This document shows positions 27,867 to 37,125 of a stretch of DNA of 64,000 nucleotides, piece after piece. Where the stretch lies: assembly GCF_017349295.1 (NCBI RefSeq), contig NZ_JAFMPK010000047.1, positions 421,245 to 485,244 of the forward strand. Direction: 5' to 3'. Under the pieces are notes generated by a model, which did not search any database, had not been told where the DNA came from, and saw only the letters and a list, made by a program, of their open reading frames with translations. This DNA is from Myceligenerans salitolerans (GTDB taxonomy: Bacteria; Actinomycetota; Actinomycetes; Actinomycetales; Cellulomonadaceae). Positions within the stretch are counted from its first letter, which is position 1. The number at the start of each line of letters is the position of its first letter. The translations under genes and the position numbers were made by a program.

Positions 27867-28847
27867 TCAGACGTCCCCGAAGACGTCCTCGAACACGTCC
27901 CGGTACGCCGCCGCCAGGCGCAGCGCGTCGTGCCGTGCGGTGCCGTCGCCGCGCCGCACCTGCCGCATCAGGAGCTTCGCGCCCATGCGTCCGGCGGCGT
28001 CGTGGAGGTCCGACACGTCCTCCACGGCTGACGGGTCCGCCACCACGGCATCGATCCGCAGTCCCGGCGCGTGCTTGTGGAGCGCCTCCAGGTGGTCGAC
28101 GGCGGTCAGTCCCGCGGTCTCCCCGCCGTCGGCCGACAGGTTGAGTGTGACGCACCTGCGCGCCGTCGTCTCGTGCAGGGCCTGTGCCAGTTCCGGCACC
28201 AGCAGGTGGACCAGTACCGACGAGTACCAGGATCCCGGTCCCAGGACCACCCAGTCGGCCTCCAGGACCGCCTCGACCGCCTCGGGGCTGGCGGGCGGGT
28301 CCGAAGGGACGAGTCGCAGCTGTTCGATGCGTCCGTCCGTGACGGCGACGCGGCTCTGCCCCACCACGGTCTCGACCGCGGACCGCCCGGGAGCGGGCTC
28401 GTGTGGTTCGCGCCGTACGTCCGCCTCGACGACGAGCGGTACGGACGCCATCGGCAGGACACGTCCCCGGGCGCCGAGCAGCTTGCCCACCCAGTCGAGC
28501 CCGGCGACCGGGTCACCGAGGAGCTCCCACAGCGCCACGATGAGCAGGTTGCCCACAGCGTGGTTGTCGAGGCCGCCGTCGGACCGGAACCGGTGCTGCA
28601 GCATCGCGCTCCACGTGCGGCCCCACTCGGAGTCGTCGCACAGCGCGGCGAGCGCCATGCGCAGATCCCCCGGGGGCAGGACCGAGAGCTCGTCGCGCAG
28701 CCGCCCGGACGACCCGCCGTCGTCGGCCACGGTGACGACGGCGGTGAGCCGGTCGGACATGAGCCGCAGGGCGGACAGCGTGGCCGACAGGCCGTGCCCT
28801 CCGCCGAGCGCCACGACGGCGGGGTTCTTGCTCCACTCTGGCCTCAT
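27867..28847 (-). CDS. yvcK: YvcK-family gluconeogenesis factor (UDP-GlcNAc-binding)
   Basis: This 326-residue CofD-like protein binds UDP-GlcNAc and is needed for normal cell wall growth on gluconeogenic carbon in Gram-positive bacteria. VVALGGGHGLSATLSALR is the nucleotide-sugar binding start, TVADDGGSSGRLRDEL the conserved Asp loop, and VLGPGSWYSSVLVHLL a family signature. The ATG at 28847 follows GGAAGG by 5 bases. The GTG at 28853 sits on that ribosome site and is less likely. It lies between rapZ and whiA as in most actinobacteria. Confidence 0.94.
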   Translation of the reverse strand: MRPEWSKNPAVVALGGGHGLSATLSALRLMSDRLTAVVTVADDGGSSGRLRDELSVLPPGDLRMALAALCDDSEWGRTWSAMLQHRFRSDGGLDNHAVGNLLIVALWELLGDPVAGLDWVGKLLGARGRVLPMASVPLVVEADVRREPHEPAPGRSAVETVVGQSRVAVTDGRIEQLRLVPSDPPASPEAVEAVLEADWVVLGPGSWYSSVLVHLLVPELAQALHETTARRCVTLNLSADGGETAGLTAVDHLEALHKHAPGLRIDAVVADPSAVEDVSDLHDAAGRMGAKLLMRQVRRGDGTARHDALRLAAAYRDVFEDVFGDV

Positions 28848-28950
28848 CGGCACCTTCCTGCCCCTCCAGTGACATCTTCACGCGCTCGGCCACGCCGGGT
28901 ACGTCCCGTACCCCGGTCCTTCTCCGAGCCCGTCGTCGACGTCGGCGCTC

Positions 28951-29883
28951 TCACTCACGTCCGAGGTCGCGTGCCGAGACCCGCACGCGATGCCCGGCCG
29001 CGCGCAGGCGATCCGCGATGGCGTCCGCCATCGCGACCGAGCGGTGCTTGCCGCCCGTGCAGCCCACGGCGATCGTGGCGTAGCGCTTCTCCTCCTCGAG
29101 GTAGCCCGTGAGGACGGGTTCGAGGGCCGACGCGTACCGGTCGACGAACTCGACCGCACCGGGCCGGGCGAGCACGTAGTCCCGTACCGGAGCATCGTGG
29201 CCGGTCAGGTGCCGCAACTCGGTGATCCAGTAGGGGTTGGCCAGGAACCGTACGTCCACCACGTGGTCCGCGTCCAGGGGTATGCCGTACTTGAAGCCGA
29301 ACGAGAGCAGCGTGATGCGCAGCGTTTCCTGCGCGGGATCGGCGATGGACCGCCGGATCTCCCGGGAGAGGTCGTGCACGGACAGGTCGGAGGTGTCGAT
29401 CGCGATGTCGGCACGTTCCTTGATGCTGGCCAGGAGCGAGCGCTCGGCCGTGATGCCGTCGAGGATCCGCCCGTCACCCTGCAGCGGGTGCGGGCGGCGG
29501 ACCTGCTCGAAACGCCGTACCAGTACCTCGTCCGACGCCTCGAGGAACAGGATGCGATAGGCGACGTCACGCTCGCTCATGTGCGCGAGCACCTTGTCGA
29601 GCTCGCTGAAGAACTCTCTGCCGCGCACGTCGACCACCGCCGCGACGGAGTCGATCGTCGAGCCCTTGCTCATCAGGTCCACCAGCGGGACGAGCATCAT
29701 CGGCGGCAGGTTGTCGACCACGTACCAGCCGAGATCCTCCACCACGGCCGCGGCGTGGGACCGCCCGGCGCCGGACATGCCCGTGATGATGAGGACCTCG
29801 GGCTGGGGATCTGCGGGGGCGGGGGCGTCCGCGTCGATCGCCGCGATGCCCGACGGTGCGGTCGTCGGGGACGGTTCGTTCAT
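28951..29883 (-). CDS. rapZ: RNase adapter / nucleotide-binding protein RapZ (YvcJ)
   Basis: This 310-residue P-loop protein has the Walker A motif ITGMSGAGRSHAA, in which Arg replaces the usual Lys. The conserved LGWYVVDNLPPMM follows, then the C-terminal RNA-binding-type domain with DVRFLANPYW and AVGCTGGKHRSVAMAD. In E. coli RapZ controls GlmZ sRNA; in Gram-positives it is a GTPase of unclear role. The ATG at 29883 is chosen because the upstream frame has atypical composition. It starts 28 bases after uvrC. Confidence 0.93.
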   Translation of the reverse strand: MNEPSPTTAPSGIAAIDADAPAPADPQPEVLIITGMSGAGRSHAAAVVEDLGWYVVDNLPPMMLVPLVDLMSKGSTIDSVAAVVDVRGREFFSELDKVLAHMSERDVAYRILFLEASDEVLVRRFEQVRRPHPLQGDGRILDGITAERSLLASIKERADIAIDTSDLSVHDLSREIRRSIADPAQETLRITLLSFGFKYGIPLDADHVVDVRFLANPYWITELRHLTGHDAPVRDYVLARPGAVEFVDRYASALEPVLTGYLEEEKRYATIAVGCTGGKHRSVAMADAIADRLRAAGHRVRVSARDLGRE

Positions 29884-29911
29884 GTGTCCCAGCATGCCAG
29901 GCCCCGCGGGC

Positions 29912-31999
29912 TCACCGCTGCTCCGCCTCGCCGGCGGCCGCTGCCGCCGTGTCCTGCGCGTTCGCTCCACCGTTTCGCGCGCCTCCGGTGCCCGCGAGCG
30001 CCTGGACGACGGCGGCCGCCGTGGCCGCGCCCATGCCCCGGACGGTCGCGATCTCCTCGGCGGTGGCCGCGCGCAGCTTCTTGACCGAACCGAAGTGTGC
30101 CAGCAGGGCCTTCTTGCGGGCGGGGCCGAGTCCGGGGACGTCGTCCAGCACGGACGCGACCATGCCCTTGCTGCGCCGCTTGCGGTGCGCCTGGATCGCG
30201 AAGCGGTGGGCCTCGTCACGCACGCGCTGCAGCAGGTAGAGGCCCTCCGACGAGCGCCGCAGCACGACCGGGTAGTCGTCGCCGGGAATCCACACCTCCT
30301 CGAGCCGCTTGGCGAGCCCGCACAGGGCGACGTCGGTCACGCCGAGGTCGGCCAGGGCACGCGCGGCGGCCGCGACCTGAGGCGGACCGCCGTCGACGAC
30401 GACGAGGCTCGGCGGGTAGGCGAACCTCTTCGTGTCCTCGGGCGGAGCGTCGTCGGGGTCGACCTCGCCCGACGCGAGCTCGACGTCGCCGGCTTTGAGC
30501 CGGTCGGCGAGATAGCGCTTGAAGCGCCGGGTGATCACCTCGTGCATGGCGGCGGTGTCGTCGCGTGCGCCGTCGCCCTCGGGCCCGCGGATGCTGAACG
30601 TGCGGTACTCGCTCTTGCGGGGCAGCCCGTCCTCGAACACGACCATGGATGCCGACTGGTAGGTGCCGCCGGTGTGGGAGACGTCGTAGCACTCGATGCG
30701 CAGCGGGGCGCTGTCGAGGTCGAGTGCCTCCTGGATCTCCTGGAGTGCCTGGCTGCGGGTGGTCAGGTCCCCGGCGCGGCGCGTCTTGTGCAGGACCAGT
30801 GAGTGCTCGGCGTTGCGCAGGACCGTGGCCGCGAGTTCCTTCTTGTCACCACGCTGCGGCACTCTCAGGTCCACGCGGGCTCCGCGCAGGCCCGTCAGCC
30901 ACGCGGTGACCTGTCCCGGGTCCGGCGGCAGCACGGGGACCAGCACCTCACGCGGCACGGCGTCGCTCGGCGCCTCGTCTCCGCGCCGACGGCGCGCCTC
31001 GTGGTCCGGACGGCGCGGGGCGGCCGGTTCCTCGTCGGTACCGGACGCCGCCTCCAGGTCCGCGACGGCCCCGTAGACCTGCTGGAGCAGGTGCTCGACG
31101 AGCTCGGCGTCCGAGACGTCCTCCACCTTCTCCACGACCCACCCGCGCTGTCCTCGGATGCGCCCGCCGCGGACGTGGAACACCTGCACGGCGGCCTCCA
31201 GTTCGTCGCCCGCCAGCGCGAAGACGTCCGCGTCGGTCCCGTCGCCGAGCACCACCGCGTTCTTCTCGGTGGCGCGGCGCAGTGCCTCGATGTCGTCGCG
31301 CAGCCGGGCGGCGCGCTCGTACTCCATGGCCTCGGCGGCTTCGGTCATCTCGCTGGTCAGCCGCTTCTCGAAGCGCTTGGTCTCGCCGGACATGAAGTCG
31401 CAGAAGTCGAGCGCGAGCGCGCGGTGGTCCTCAGGGCTGATGCGCCCCACGCAGGGGGCCGAGCACTTGTCGATGTAGCCGAGCAGGCACGGCCGTCCGG
31501 ACCGGGCAGCGCGCCGGTACACGCCGGCGGAGCAGGTGCGGATGGGGAAGACCCGCAGCACCTGGTCGAGCGTCTCGCGGATCGCCCAGGCGTGGCCGTA
31601 CGGCCCGAAGTACCGGGTGCCCTTGCGCTTGGCGCCCCGCATCACCTGTGCGCGCGGGATCTCCTCACCGAGCGTCACCGCCAGGTACGGGTACGACTTG
31701 TCGTCCCGGTACTTCACGTTGAACCGCGGGTCGTACTGCTGGATCCAGGTGTACTCGAGCGCGAGTGCTTCCACCTCGGTTCCCACGACCGTCCACTCCA
31801 CCGACGCGGCCGTGGTCACCATGGTGCGCGTACGGTGGTGCAGGTTGGCGAGGTCCTGGAAGTAGTTCGACAGGCGCTGGCGCAGGTTCTTCGCCTTGCC
31901 GACGTAGATCACTCGCCCGTGCTCGTCACGGAAGCGGTACACGCCCGGGGAGTTCGGGATCTCGCCGGGACGGGGACGGTAGGTGGCCGGATCTGCCAT
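29912..31999 (-). CDS. uvrC: UvrABC excinuclease subunit C
   Basis: This 695-residue subunit makes both incisions in nucleotide excision repair. The N-terminal GIY-YIG nuclease domain carries [22 protein letters not shown] Cys-rich segment ([18 protein letters not shown]) and a UvrB-interacting UVR motif around [20 protein letters not shown] follow. The RNase H-like endonuclease domain has [11 protein letters not shown] and [11 protein letters not shown], and helix-hairpin-helix motifs ([20 protein letters not shown]) close it. An acidic/Arg-rich insertion lies near 340-370. The ATG at 31999 lies 7 bases after a -10 element, so the mRNA is probably leaderless. Confidence 0.97.
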   Translation of the reverse strand: MADPATYRPRPGEIPNSPGVYRFRDEHGRVIYVGKAKNLRQRLSNYFQDLANLHHRTRTMVTTAASVEWTVVGTEVEALALEYTWIQQYDPRFNVKYRDDKSYPYLAVTLGEEIPRAQVMRGAKRKGTRYFGPYGHAWAIRETLDQVLRVFPIRTCSAGVYRRAARSGRPCLLGYIDKCSAPCVGRISPEDHRALALDFCDFMSGETKRFEKRLTSEMTEAAEAMEYERAARLRDDIEALRRATEKNAVVLGDGTDADVFALAGDELEAAVQVFHVRGGRIRGQRGWVVEKVEDVSDAELVEHLLQQVYGAVADLEAASGTDEEPAAPRRPDHEARRRRGDEAPSDAVPREVLVPVLPPDPGQVTAWLTGLRGARVDLRVPQRGDKKELAATVLRNAEHSLVLHKTRRAGDLTTRSQALQEIQEALDLDSAPLRIECYDVSHTGGTYQSASMVVFEDGLPRKSEYRTFSIRGPEGDGARDDTAAMHEVITRRFKRYLADRLKAGDVELASGEVDPDDAPPEDTKRFAYPPSLVVVDGGPPQVAAAARALADLGVTDVALCGLAKRLEEVWIPGDDYPVVLRRSSEGLYLLQRVRDEAHRFAIQAHRKRRSKGMVASVLDDVPGLGPARKKALLAHFGSVKKLRAATAEEIATVRGMGAATAAAVVQALAGTGGARNGGANAQDTAAAAAGEAEQR

Positions 32000-32006
32000 G
32001 CCCTGA

Positions 32007-32029
32007 ACCCTAGGCCAGGTGTCTGACAA
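32007..32029 (-). promoter_or_regulatory. RecA-independent DNA-damage promoter (PafBC type) of uvrC
   Basis: On the minus strand TTGTCAGAC is followed by exactly 8 bases and TAGGGT, then 7 bases and the uvrC ATG. This matches the mycobacterial RecA-NDp motif TTGTCRGTG-N8-TAnnnT, used by PafBC-controlled repair genes. The same design precedes uvrA, uvrB and polA. Confidence 0.75.
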
Positions 32030-32081
32030 CGCGCGGCCAGGTGACTGTCGACGCGCCCGGACCCGGCCGGGACCGCGCGCC

Positions 32082-32177
32082 CTACGCCGCGGCGGTCGCG
32101 AGCGGGGCCGGTTCCACGAGCACCTGGAAGTTCACCGAACGGGCGATGAAGCACATCGCGTGGGGCACGAGCCTCAT
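32082..32177 (-). pseudogene. 3' remnant of an osmC gene
   Basis: The minus frame reads [20 protein letters not shown] and ends in a stop at 32082-32084. It matches the last part of the intact OsmC at 36235-36729 (HDMCFLARSVNFPVLVEPAP) at roughly 80% nucleotide identity. Upstream of about 32170 the homology stops, so some 130 residues are missing. This is a decayed second copy, not a recent duplication. It marks the edge of the accessory segment running to the intact osmC. Confidence 0.7.
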
Positions 32178-32217
32178 ATCTTTCCCAGAACGTATCGAAG
32201 AGAGCGGCGCCAGTCAG

Positions 32218-32712
32218 TCAGTCGAGCCAGACGAGCATGCCCATTTCGGCGTCGGCGGCTTGGCCGTAGAAGGTGATCAGCTTCTCTAGCCAGTGGGCCA
32301 GGTAGTCGAGATCCTCGTCATCCCAGCCCGTTGCCGGGTAGATGTCGGACGCCGTGAACTCCTTCCGCGGCACGGCGCGGACGATCGTCTTCGGGTCCAG
32401 CTCGTTCAGCTTGCCGGCCAGTTCGCGAACCCGCCCGGGTGTCAGGGACGACGGCGGACCGTAACCCCAGTCGCCAGCACCTGGCACTTGTGCGTCACCG
32501 TAGATCACGGCTGTGTCGACATCGGCGCGCTCAAGGGCGAATGCGATCCCGTGCCATGCCTTGTCGATGTCGAACAACCGAGAATCTCGCGTCTCCCCGC
32601 GATCCTCAGCGTCGTACAGCTCTTCGATCAACCGCTCGGCCCATCCCGGATCGGCCAATGCCTTGTCCAGATCCTGCGGATCGAGCCGGAAGTACTCACC
32701 GATCATGCTCAC
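32218..32712 (-). CDS. DUF1877 (YfbM-like) family protein
   Basis: This 164-residue protein starts SMIGEYFRLDPQDLDKAL and includes LFDIDKAWHGIAFAL, both typical of DUF1877. The fold is known for E. coli YfbM but the function is not. A -10-like TAGGGT lies 7 bases before the GTG at 32712, supporting this start and a leaderless mRNA. It is the first cargo gene inside the osmC-flanked segment. DUF1877 genes often sit singly in variable regions, sometimes next to toxin-type loci. Confidence 0.8.
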   Translation of the reverse strand: MSMIGEYFRLDPQDLDKALADPGWAERLIEELYDAEDRGETRDSRLFDIDKAWHGIAFALERADVDTAVIYGDAQVPGAGDWGYGPPSSLTPGRVRELAGKLNELDPKTIVRAVPRKEFTASDIYPATGWDDEDLDYLAHWLEKLITFYGQAADAEMGMLVWLD

Positions 32713-32923
32713 CGATCAGACCCTAACGCCTCGGACGGTATCCGAGCTGGCTTCGACGCCCCGAGGTCGAGCTGGCGCCAGCGAATTGCTGCGCCTGCTC
32801 GTGCCCGCCGAGCCGTGCGGTCCCTGGAACCGCCGAGCAGGTGACCCGACCCGTCGTGGTAGGTCGAACGGGATCTGATCGGTCTCAGTTCCGTCGCTCG
32901 GTCCGCTTGAGGCTCGGGTCCTG

Positions 32924-35074
32924 CTACTCGGGACCTTGCCCGTGCCGTGGGCTGGACGTCGGCGCTGCACCGCTCCTTGCGGCGCGCAGGGCGGTGATCG
33001 CGTCGTGGATACGCTGGCGTAGGTGGTCGTCGTCCCACACGAGGCTGTGCCAGTCGCCAGAGGTGACGATGCGAGCGTCCTGTTCGGCGAGGGCCCGCAG
33101 TCCGGGAACGGCGGCGGGATCACCCATCTCGGTGAGCAGGTCGACGGCGTCGGTGCTGCCCCATGGGCTCGCGACCTCTTCGAGGAGCCGTGGGACCAGA
33201 CCTGGGGTGCCAGTGCCGGCACGCCAGAGTGCTCGCGCCGCCGGAACACGTGCATTGGCGCGAAACGACTCGGTCTTCTCGACCAGGCCACGCAGTGCGG
33301 GAAGGAACGGCCCGAGGAACTCGGGCGGGAACTCGGCGCACAGCTGGGCCGCTCGGGCGGCGGGCCTGTCCCCCGCCTCCAGTACCGCGTTCAAGGTCGG
33401 GGCCACGGCGTCGAGGTCCCCGGTCGCGCGCCACAGGATGCGGGCTGCGGCGACCTGGAGCTCCCGGTCGGGGTAGGTCTCGGCGGCCTCGCCTGTCAGG
33501 TGTGCTCGCAGGCGAGGTGCCAGGGGCGCCGCATCGGGTCCGGCGTCGGCGACGAGATTCAGGTCCCAGTCGGTGATCCGCTGCCCGGTGTCCAGGAGTT
33601 TCGCGCCCGCCGCGACCAGCGGTCCGGAGTCGCCGCACACCCGGTGCAGGGTGTGAGCTGCCCGCAGCGCGGTGAGCCCGTCGCCGTCGGCCGCCGCGCG
33701 GAGCACGGTCTCGGCGTCACGGGCGTCCGAGCCGATCGCGGCCAGCGCCGCCGGAACGGCGAACGGGGCAGCAGGGAGGGCGTCGATGAGGACGTCGAGG
33801 GCCGGTGCCGCGGCCGGCCCCCAACCGCGCAGAACCGCGATCAGCGGACCGGGGCCGTTCGGCCAGCCGGCGGGTGTCGCCCACTCGGCACGCTCCATCT
33901 CGGAAGCGGCCAGGAGGGTCGCCAGTCGGTCACGAACGGCTGCCAGGAAGTCCGGGTCGAACGCCGGGAGGTTGTCGCCCAGCAGCCGCAGCGCGTCGGG
34001 TGACCGGCCGCGTCCCCACGCCCGGACCAGGGCTGGCACGACGCGGCGGTCTCGCAGCCGGATCAGGACAGCGATGGCCATGTTCGCGCTGCCGCGGTGG
34101 TCGACGACGTCCCCGAGCGCCAGGCGCGCCAACTCCGGCGCCAGACCGGACGCCGCGTGACCGGTCTGGGCAGCGGCCTCGACCGCAGCGGCCACGACCC
34201 CGGCATCGTCCTCGGCCAGAAGCTCGTGCAGGTGGCCGACGGACTCCCGTGCGGCCGACCGGCTGGCACGCGCACGGCGGGCAAGGTTCTGCGTCTGGCG
34301 GATGCGACTCTCCGAGGAGCCGGTCCCCATCAGGGAGACGACGGTCCGTGCGGCAGCAGCGTCGAGGCGCTCTATCACTCCGTCGTCCCCGGCGAAGGAC
34401 TCGGTCCACGCCCCGCCCCACTCCGCCTCCCGGCCGATCGCGGGCGCGAGGTCTCCGAGCGCCTCGACAGGGACCACGCGGCCGGCGTCCAGGAGCGCGT
34501 GAGCCGCCGCGAGGGGAAGCGGGAACGGGCCACGCAGCACGGCCTCGGCCAACGGGAGGCCGGCGCCGGGGTCGACCGCGCACAACCCCAGCACGATCCC
34601 CGCCCGGACCTGCTCGTCTTCCTCGACCTCCCACCGCGCGGCCAGAGCCGACGCGGCGCCCTCAGCACCCGAGTGGGCAACCGCGTAGGTGGCTGCCTCC
34701 CGCACCGCACTGTCGGAATCCGCGAGCAGCGGCAGGAGCGCATCCGCATGGGCTCGCAAGGCCTCCCGGACCGCGGGCAGAGCGCTGCCATCACTCACGC
34801 GCGGGTCCCCGAACCCACCCAGCGCGAAGCACAAGGCATCCCGGTGATGAACGGCGCGGCCCGCGGCCAGGTCCACCACGAACGGCACTGCGGCGGCGGT
34901 TACGGGATAGACCGTCCCCTGATGCCAGATCGAGGAGAAGAACTCATCCAACGCCTCGCCGGCAACGTCCTCCTCCGGCGACGCGAGCCCACGCAAGATC
35001 TCGGCCGCATCACCCGCAGGCCCGTAGGCTCCGCTCAGGTCACTCCAGGTGATCGTGTCTACGTCGTCGAGCAC
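32924..35074 (-). CDS. HEAT-repeat protein
   Basis: This is a 716-residue all-helical protein. Multiple HEAT/PBS-lyase-like repeats are recognisable, for example in LRAHADALLPLLADSDSAVR and ALADLTGAE-type helical pairs; EAATYAVAHSGAEGAASALA and LAIGDVVDHRG-like segments (here LARLALGDVVDHRGSAN) continue through the length. No catalytic motif or signal peptide is seen. The N-terminus (DTITWSDLSGAYGPAGDAAE) resembles actinobacterial HEAT proteins of unknown role, some of them immunity-like. TAGGCT sits 6 bases before the GTG start, indicating a leaderless mRNA. It is the largest cargo gene of this segment. Confidence 0.8.
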   Translation of the reverse strand: MLDDVDTITWSDLSGAYGPAGDAAEILRGLASPEEDVAGEALDEFFSSIWHQGTVYPVTAAAVPFVVDLAAGRAVHHRDALCFALGGFGDPRVSDGSALPAVREALRAHADALLPLLADSDSAVREAATYAVAHSGAEGAASALAARWEVEEDEQVRAGIVLGLCAVDPGAGLPLAEAVLRGPFPLPLAAAHALLDAGRVVPVEALGDLAPAIGREAEWGGAWTESFAGDDGVIERLDAAAARTVVSLMGTGSSESRIRQTQNLARRARASRSAARESVGHLHELLAEDDAGVVAAAVEAAAQTGHAASGLAPELARLALGDVVDHRGSANMAIAVLIRLRDRRVVPALVRAWGRGRSPDALRLLGDNLPAFDPDFLAAVRDRLATLLAASEMERAEWATPAGWPNGPGPLIAVLRGWGPAAAPALDVLIDALPAAPFAVPAALAAIGSDARDAETVLRAAADGDGLTALRAAHTLHRVCGDSGPLVAAGAKLLDTGQRITDWDLNLVADAGPDAAPLAPRLRAHLTGEAAETYPDRELQVAAARILWRATGDLDAVAPTLNAVLEAGDRPAARAAQLCAEFPPEFLGPFLPALRGLVEKTESFRANARVPAARALWRAGTGTPGLVPRLLEEVASPWGSTDAVDLLTEMGDPAAVPGLRALAEQDARIVTSGDWHSLVWDDDHLRQRIHDAITALRAARSGAAPTSSPRHGQGPE

Positions 35075-35168
35075 CGCGTGAGCCTATCCGCTGATGGCGG
35101 TCTTCGGCGGCACCCACCGGAAGCCCATCAACTACCGTCAGTCGGGCCGCGTCCAAATCCATGGGAAC

Positions 35169-35819
35169 TCAGCGCTTCTGGTATCGCGAGACACGAGTCG
35201 CGATGAGATCGCGGGCAGCCTCGACGGCCTCGGGGAGCAGCGCATGCTTGGGAATCAGAATCGGTGTCGGCAGGATGGTGTGTGAGACGTAGAGCAGGAA
35301 CGCTCTCTTGCTCTCAAGTGCAACGGAGACCGCGCTCCAGCTGTATGTCGATGTCGCCCCGTCCTGGTCCAGGGTGATGCCGTCCGGGCTGATCTGGCAG
35401 GTCGTGGCACGCCGAGCCCCTGGCTGTGTGCGCCAGAGCCGTCGCGCTCCCAGAACCGGGCCCAGAACGGAAGCCCAGAGGACAACCACCAGCGAGGCCG
35501 TCACAAGTGTTAGGGAAAACGCGGTTCCTACAAGATCGTTCCGCCAGCCCACGGCCAGGAACAGCCCGAGCACGACGAGCACCGTGAAGAACGGAACTAT
35601 TCCGCGCGGCACAGAAAGCCGCACGAATTCCCTCACGTCGCCCCGCTCAGGACTCCACCGCGCCTCGATCACCTGCTCGGACGTCGAGCTCTCAGGATGC
35701 ACCCGGGCAATCCTGTCACAGCACGCCAGGATCGACGAGCCCCTACATCCATTCATCTTCGCCGCCGTGCGTATCACGAACTCGCAGGCACCGTGATCGT
35801 CGCGGTGCGGACGCTTCAC
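35169..35819 (-). CDS. YcxB-like two-helix membrane protein
   Basis: The protein is up to 216 residues from the GTG at 35819. The true start may lie later, since the first 45 residues look non-family. FFTVLVVLGLFLAVGW and FSLTLVTASLVVVLWASVLG are two adjacent membrane helices. After them comes a PH-like C-terminal part (ISPDGITLDQDGATSTYSW, then ILIPKHALLPEAVEAARDLI) resembling YcxB. Function unknown. Codon and base composition are less GC-rich than neighbouring housekeeping genes. Confidence 0.6.
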   Translation of the reverse strand: MKRPHRDDHGACEFVIRTAAKMNGCRGSSILACCDRIARVHPESSTSEQVIEARWSPERGDVREFVRLSVPRGIVPFFTVLVVLGLFLAVGWRNDLVGTAFSLTLVTASLVVVLWASVLGPVLGARRLWRTQPGARRATTCQISPDGITLDQDGATSTYSWSAVSVALESKRAFLLYVSHTILPTPILIPKHALLPEAVEAARDLIATRVSRYQKR

Positions 35820-35925
35820 GCGGATCCTGCCAGCAGCCCCTCACCAGCGCACGTGTCGCGATACCGAAAGTGCCGAGCAGGCTGACCACCGCGACCCCTC
35901 AGCCGGGGCACGCACGCGAGGGTTG

Positions 35926-36171
35926 TCAGCTCCGGTTCGACGTGCTGCCAGATCGCCTCCGCCTGCGCAGGCTTGCTATCCGTTCCTCGAAGCGATCGAT
36001 GAGAACGTCGAGGGAGACGAGTTCGATGCCCTGGCGCAGTTTGCCGAAAGCCTTGGGCTCCTCGACAGCCGCGGCCCGTGACTCGACTGACATCTGCTCG
36101 ACGAGCATCCCGCGCTCCTCGGCGTCCAGCGTCGTGTCCCCGGTCAGCTCTTGAGTCATCGCTCGGATCAT
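35926..36171 (-). CDS. Small hypothetical or truncated gene
   Basis: The frame reads MTQELTGDTTLDAEERGMLV and LVSLDVLIDRFEERIASL, an amphipathic helical composition that looks coded, then ends in an Arg-rich tail. No ribosome site or family is evident. It lies just downstream of intact osmC, at the other edge of the accessory segment, so it may be a broken remnant. The ATG at 36171 is arbitrary; 36159 and GTG 36222 are in frame. Confidence 0.35.
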   Translation of the reverse strand: MIRAMTQELTGDTTLDAEERGMLVEQMSVESRAAAVEEPKAFGKLRQGIELVSLDVLIDRFEERIASLRRRRRSGSTSNRS

Positions 36172-36234
36172 CGGGTGTCGGCCGAGCGTCTCCCGGCCCG
36201 CTACCAGCCCAGGACGGCCCACAGCGGCCGATCT

Positions 36235-36729
36235 TCAGGCGCGCTCGACGGCCGCCACGATGGGTGCCGGTTCGACCAGCACCGGGAAGTTCACCGAACG
36301 CGCCAGAAAACACATGTCATGAGCGCGGAAGTGCAGCACCTCAGCCTGCTCGTCCGTGGCCATCTCACCCTCGTCAACCACGATCTTCGGATGCAGCGTC
36401 ACGTCCGTGAACTGCCCCTCGCCGCGGGACTCGACACGCATCGTGCCGGTCGCCGAGTCCGTGTACTCCCGCACCACGAGCCCGCTGGCGGCAGCCAGGT
36501 GGAGGAACCACAGCATGTGGCACTGGCTGAGGCTCGCCACGAACAGCTCCTCCGGGCTGTACCGGCCCGGGTCCCCGCGGAAGGCCGGGTCGGCCGTACC
36601 CGGCAGCGGTGGCTTGTGCGCCAGCAGGACGTCATGGTCGCGCGAGTACGCGGTGTAGGACGACGTCCCCGTGTCCCCCGCTCCGGTCCAGGTCACCTCG
36701 ACGGCATAGTCATGCGTGGCTCCGCTCAT
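36235..36729 (-). CDS. OsmC-family peroxiredoxin/organic hydroperoxide protein
   Basis: This is a 164-residue OsmC/Ohr-superfamily protein. YSPEELFVASLSQCHMLWFL carries the first redox Cys, and HDMCFLARSVNF the second. It probably reduces organic peroxides or handles reactive sulfur. The ATG at 36729 lies 7 bases after TAGGGT, so the mRNA is probably leaderless. A decayed copy of its 3' end lies about 4 kb away beside uvrC. Confidence 0.88.
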   Translation of the reverse strand: MSGATHDYAVEVTWTGAGDTGTSSYTAYSRDHDVLLAHKPPLPGTADPAFRGDPGRYSPEELFVASLSQCHMLWFLHLAAASGLVVREYTDSATGTMRVESRGEGQFTDVTLHPKIVVDEGEMATDEQAEVLHFRAHDMCFLARSVNFPVLVEPAPIVAAVERA

Positions 36730-36805
36730 GGGGATCACCCTAACCACGTGATGTGACCGGGGCCACGACTCGCGGGGACGCGCAGCCCGGCGCGGTTCCT
36801 CCCGC

Positions 36806-37093
36806 TCACGCCGGCGGGATGTGGCGCACCGTGACGGCGCTCTTCTCCCTCGGGGTGCGGCCACCCTCCACGCCGACGAGTTCCAGCTCACCCTCACCGA
36901 ACAGGTCCACGCGACCGCCGAGCTCCACGTCGACCGTGGCCCGCCCGCCGTCGTCCGAGCGCACGAGGAGACGCGCCGTCGGCACCCCCTCGCGCGGCCC
37001 GGCGATCATGACGCCGATCCGTGCGGCGCCGATCCGCAGCTGCGCGCTCTGCTTGATCCGGACGACCGGTCGCCCGGCCCTGTCGTCGGCCAT
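36806..37093 (-). CDS. Small protein downstream of the WXG100-calpain gene
   Basis: This 95-residue protein is predicted all-beta: VVRIKQSAQLRIGAARIGVM, ARLLVRSDDGGRATVDVELG, and VDLFGEGELELVGVEGG. No signal peptide or membrane helix is seen. GGGAGGAGCGG precedes the ATG, and the gene starts 32 bases after the calpain-like gene, so the two are probably cotranscribed. No family is firmly recognised. Position and size fit an immunity or inhibitor protein for the protease, which is an inference only. Confidence 0.65.
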   Translation of the reverse strand: MADDRAGRPVVRIKQSAQLRIGAARIGVMIAGPREGVPTARLLVRSDDGGRATVDVELGGRVDLFGEGELELVGVEGGRTPREKSAVTVRHIPPA

Positions 37094-37125
37094 GGCCGCT
37101 CCTCCCGCTCGTTCACCGGTGCCGG

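Noticed and set aside
32713..32923. Possible gene between DUF1877 and HEAT genes
   Set aside because: Frames here show no start with a ribosome site and no protein-like composition; the gap only carries the DUF1877 promoter.
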